A model generated the notes under the pieces. It ran no database searches. It saw nothing but the letters and a program-made list of their open reading frames with translations, and was not told the DNA's origin. A stretch of 8,196 nucleotides of DNA from an uncultured Collinsella sp. (GTDB taxonomy: Bacteria; Actinomycetota; Coriobacteriia; Coriobacteriales; Coriobacteriaceae): NCBI GenBank assembly GCA_902494545.1, contig CABUTP010000059.1:1-8196 (forward strand), read 5' to 3'. A program made the translations under genes and the position numbers. Position 1 is the first letter of the stretch, and each line of letters opens with the position of its first letter. Positions 6,333 through 8,196 of this stretch are shown here, in pieces.

Positions 6333-7346
6333 CTAGGCTTCGAGAAGACCGAGCTGCGGAACGATTTCGTCGCCGGCAGTGGTGCGGCCAAGCGAGCGCG
6401 GGGCCAGGTCATCAAGAACCGCAGCGAGATCCCACGGCAGCTCGTCGCGGCACTCAATGCGCTCCCCCGTCACGGGATGGTCGAATGCGACGCGCCAAGA
6501 ATGAAGGAATTGCCTGGTCAGGCCCTGATCGGCGCGTGCATCGCACTTGCCGTAGAGCGGATCGCCCACGCAGGCGTGGTTGATATGGCGCATATGCACG
6601 CGAATCTGATGTGTGCGGCCCGTAAACAGATGACACTCGACAAGCGTATAGCCGTCGTCAAAACGCGTGGAATCGAAGCGCTCGAGGACCTTAAAGGTCG
6701 TAATGGCCTGGCGCGCGAAAGGGTCGTCCGAAACCGCCATCTTGACACGGTCACGCGTGGAACGGGCAATGCCGGTGTTAATGGTGCCCTCATCCATGGC
6801 GATATGACCGTGAACGAGCGTAATGTAGCGGCGGTCGAGCGTGCGCGTACGGATAAGATTTTGGAGCGCGCGCTGGGTGTCATCGTCCTTTGCCGCAAGC
6901 ATGAGGCCCGAAGTATCGCGATCCAAACGATGCACGATACCGGGGCGGTCCTCGCCCTGCACGGTGCCCAGATGGTCGATACCGCAGTGATAGACCAGGG
7001 CATTCGCGAGCGTACCGCTCTCATGACCATGTGCAGGATGGCACACCAGGCCGCGCTGCTTGGAGAGCACAATGAGATAGTCGTCCTCATAGCGAATGTC
7101 GAGCGGGATGGCCTCGGGAATCACATCGGTGGGATCGTGCGGCTCGGGCAGATCGACCGAAATACGGTCGCCGGCTCGCACGGCGTACTTTTTGGACAGG
7201 CAGGTCTCGCCATTGACACATACAGCACCGCCCTCAATCAGATGCGCACAGGCAGAGCGCGTAGGGCAGCCGTCATTGGCGCCCAGATAGGCGTCAAGAC
7301 GCTGACCAGCGGCATCGTCGGCAACAAGGATATGGATGTCGGCCAT
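6333..7346 (-). CDS. rluD: RluA-family 23S rRNA pseudouridine synthase (RluD-like)
   Basis: Converts uridines in 23S rRNA to pseudouridine. 337 aa, with an N-terminal S4 RNA-binding domain (about 14-65, GQRLDAYL...GGAVCVNGE...LSKKYAVRAGDRI) and then the catalytic domain. The catalytic Asp142 lies in VHRLDRDTSG. LVCHPAHGH (100-108) and GRTHQIRVHM (243-252) are further family signatures. Length is typical of RluD/RluC-type enzymes. The exact target uridines cannot be read off, and this could equally be annotated as a generic RluA-family enzyme. Its ATG shares one base with the lspA stop (TAATG), indicating translational coupling. The lspA-rluD order is common in Gram-positive bacteria. Confidence 0.93.
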   Translation of the reverse strand: MADIHILVADDAAGQRLDAYLGANDGCPTRSACAHLIEGGAVCVNGETCLSKKYAVRAGDRISVDLPEPHDPTDVIPEAIPLDIRYEDDYLIVLSKQRGLVCHPAHGHESGTLANALVYHCGIDHLGTVQGEDRPGIVHRLDRDTSGLMLAAKDDDTQRALQNLIRTRTLDRRYITLVHGHIAMDEGTINTGIARSTRDRVKMAVSDDPFARQAITTFKVLERFDSTRFDDGYTLVECHLFTGRTHQIRVHMRHINHACVGDPLYGKCDARADQGLTRQFLHSWRVAFDHPVTGERIECRDELPWDLAAVLDDLAPRSLGRTTAGDEIVPQLGLLEA

Positions 7347-7945
7347 TAGCGCTCATTCCTTTCGCGAATCTTGCGGGCACGCTCCCCACGCCGCTGGGCC
7401 TTGCGCTTGGCGCGGGCCTCGTCACGGGCGTTAAGCTCGGCGGTCGCATCGACCTCACGGGCCGCGGGACTCAAGAACATGTAGCCAAAGAGGGCGAGCA
7501 CGACGCCCACGGTAATGCCGATATCGGCCACATTGAAGACGGGGAAGTCGATGAAGGTGGTGGCAATAAAATCGGTCACGAAGCCAAAGGCCAAACGATC
7601 GATAGCGTTGCCGATAGCACCGCCCGCAACCATCGCCATGCCCACAACCTCAAGATGGGCGAGCTGGGGTGCACGAACGAGGTACACGGCAATCGCGATA
7701 ATGACTGCCAACGCCAGCACGGCAAACGCGGCACCATGCCCCTCGCCCATGCTAAAGGCAGCACCGATATTGCGGACAAATATAAAGTCGATGACACCGG
7801 GGATAACGGTCACATGCAAAGCGTCGCCCACGGCACGAACTGCAAGCTTGGTCAGCTGGTCAACAAGCAGCACAACGAGCGCCACCCCACCAGCAACACC
7901 CAACCGCCAACGCAAAGGCGGCGTCATATCCCCAGTACGACCCAA
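7346..7945 (-). CDS. lspA: Signal peptidase II (prolipoprotein signal peptidase)
   Basis: Membrane aspartyl protease (family A8) that removes the signal peptide from diacylglyceryl-modified prolipoproteins. 199 aa from TTG 7945. Four membrane segments are visible (about 14-34, 70-90, 100-122, 139-159). Family motifs are VDQLTK (28-33), VRNIGAAFS (57-65), GNAIDRL with catalytic Asp116, and FNVADIGI with catalytic Asp141. After the last helix comes an unusual tail of about 38 residues rich in Arg, Lys, Glu and Ala. The start is uncertain. TTG 7945 has AGGGG 6 bases upstream, whereas ATG 7927 (193 aa) has GGGG only 2 bases away. Both leave the first helix intact. Its stop overlaps the rluD start. 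No convincing promoter was found upstream, though AT-rich dyads and an IS end lie there. Confidence 0.93.
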   Translation of the reverse strand: MGRTGDMTPPLRWRLGVAGGVALVVLLVDQLTKLAVRAVGDALHVTVIPGVIDFIFVRNIGAAFSMGEGHGAAFAVLALAVIIAIAVYLVRAPQLAHLEVVGMAMVAGGAIGNAIDRLAFGFVTDFIATTFIDFPVFNVADIGITVGVVLALFGYMFLSPAAREVDATAELNARDEARAKRKAQRRGERARKIRERNER

Positions 7946-7991
7946 ATCAATCCCCTACCCTCAAGAACATCGAATTACGTTTAACGCAAAG

Positions 7992-8006
7992 CAATATCTT
8001 ATATTG
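7992..8006. repeat. Perfect 6+3+6 inverted repeat upstream of lspA
   Basis: CAATAT-CTT-ATATTG is a perfect dyad about 50-60 bases before the lspA start, in the only AT-rich stretch there. Size and symmetry suit a binding site for a dimeric regulator or a promoter element, but a chance dyad in AT-rich DNA is possible. Confidence 0.35.
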
Positions 8007-8012
8007 ACCAGC

Positions 8013-8035
8013 AACGAAATAGCCGGTGATTCGTT
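8013..8035. repeat. Inverted repeat AACGAA-N11-TTCGTT upstream of lspA
   Basis: Six-base perfect arms (8013-8018 and 8030-8035) flank an 11-base spacer containing CCGG. It lies between the first dyad and the presumed IS end. It could be an operator or a weak hairpin in the lspA leader. No T-run follows on either strand. Confidence 0.3.
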
Positions 8036-8049
8036 ACCGACAGACACTA

Positions 8050-8069
8050 TGACCCAATCCGAGGGCACT
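8050..8069 (+). repeat. Presumed left terminal inverted repeat of the IS
   Basis: Twenty bases that start with TG and fit the general TGACCC...CACT form of IS3-group ends. The partner repeat is not in the window, so this is a resemblance and not a proven terminal repeat. Confidence 0.45.
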
Positions 8070-8110
8070 AAAAAGACAGGAGCCCCCGCTCGTGACCGCG
8101 GGTCGGGGCT
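8070..8110 (-). terminator. Terminator-like hairpin inside the IS end, reading toward lspA
   Basis: On the minus strand AGCCCC (8110-8105) pairs with GGGGCT (8086-8081). Inner CCGC/GCGG-type pairing is possible and the stem is interrupted by a small bulge. CCTGTC and five T (8074-8070) follow. It would stop transcripts coming out of, or through, the IS before they reach lspA. It may be an IS insulator or simply the terminator of a gene beyond the window. Confidence 0.55.
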
Positions 8111-8171
8111 GCGACAATGATGTTGAAGTGCCATAGGCGCAGCCGCGCCGCAACGAGGTTGGGAGGCTCCC

Positions 8172-8196
8172 ATGCCAAAGTATTCTACCGCGTTCG
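8172..8196 (+). CDS. Start of probable IS3-family transposase OrfA (partial)
   Basis: Only the first eight codons are visible: ATG at 8172 giving MPKYSTAF, then the window ends. GGGAGG at 8161-8166 lies 5 bases upstream, a strong ribosome site. The N-terminus resembles small helix-turn-helix OrfA proteins of IS3/IS150-type elements (M-P/S-K-Y-S-x-x-F), which bind the IS ends and are fused by frameshifting to the DDE OrfB. The call depends on eight residues plus the terminal-repeat-like sequence upstream. Any other short plus-strand gene cannot be excluded. Confidence 0.45.

Larger units (their letters stand above)
8050..8196 (+). mobile_element. Left end of an IS3-like insertion sequence (cut by window)
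   Basis: Two signs agree. From 8050 the sequence TGACCCAATCCGAGGGCACT resembles left terminal repeats of many IS3-family elements (TGACCC...GGACACT pattern). At 8172 a reading frame with a strong ribosome site begins with MPKYSTAF, which resembles the N-terminus of IS3/IS150-type OrfA proteins. The distance from end to OrfA start (about 120 bases) is a little long for the family. The right end, the frameshift region and the target duplication are outside the window. A 3-4 base duplication would end at 8049 (CTA or ACTA). The element sits about 105 bases upstream of lspA and points away from it. Confidence 0.5.

Noticed and set aside
6477..7349. 290-codon plus-strand frame
   Set aside because: Exactly antisense to rluD, with no family signature.
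7961..8173. 70-codon minus-strand frame at the right edge
   Set aside because: Reads through the hairpin and the IS end, low-complexity start, no family resemblance and no good ribosome site.
8066..8187. Leader RNA or riboswitch-type attenuator for lspA (TAGAAT at 8187-8182 as -10, hairpin with U-run as terminator)
   Set aside because: The region is better explained as an IS end with a transposase start on the opposite strand. No known riboswitch or T-box elements were recognised and lspA starts 120 bases further on. Kept only as an alternative use of the same pairing.
1..8196. tRNA, rRNA, CRISPR repeats, phage or defence genes
   Set aside because: None seen on reading both strands. Apart from the IS end, the region is ordinary chromosomal housekeeping content.

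Overview
The window looks like a piece of a moderately high-GC Gram-positive chromosome. Its gene set and protein style resemble Coriobacteriia (Actinomycetota), with a Collinsella-like gut bacterium as my best guess. This rests on recognised families and composition, not on any database match. Nine genes lie head-to-tail on the minus strand, so transcription runs from high to low coordinates. A tenth, partial gene at the right edge is on the plus strand. Minus-strand coding density is very high and no gene-free stretch exceeds 300 bases. No tRNA, rRNA or CRISPR array was seen.

Right edge (about 7946-8196): a partial insertion sequence, probably IS3-like. It has a terminal-repeat-like sequence starting TGACCC at 8050. 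It also has the first codons of a probable transposase OrfA (MPKYSTAF...) from 8172, behind a strong GGGAGG ribosome site. A hairpin followed by U5, read on the minus strand, lies inside the IS end. Between the IS and lspA are about 100 AT-rich bases with two small dyads.

Region 7946-6333: lspA and rluD overlap by one base (TAATG) and form a lipoprotein-processing / 23S pseudouridylation operon. Region 6332-4901: a membrane glycosyltransferase of family 2 with its own candidate promoter, closed by a clear intrinsic terminator.

Region 4875-1764: a short A24 prepilin-peptidase-like gene, then a dGTPase-family HD hydrolase (dgt), then the AAA+ ATPase rarA. dgt and rarA both touch DNA metabolism (dNTP pool, stalled forks). 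Region 1668-1: a compact stress-type sigma module of a DUF948 membrane-anchored coiled-coil protein, a small RsbW-like anti-sigma protein and a SigB/SigF/SigG-family sigma factor cut off by the left edge. Overlaps of 8 bp and a gap of 1 bp suggest translational coupling. The RsbW-like protein appears to have lost the N-box Asn and the glycine-rich ATP box, which is the most interesting feature of the coding part.
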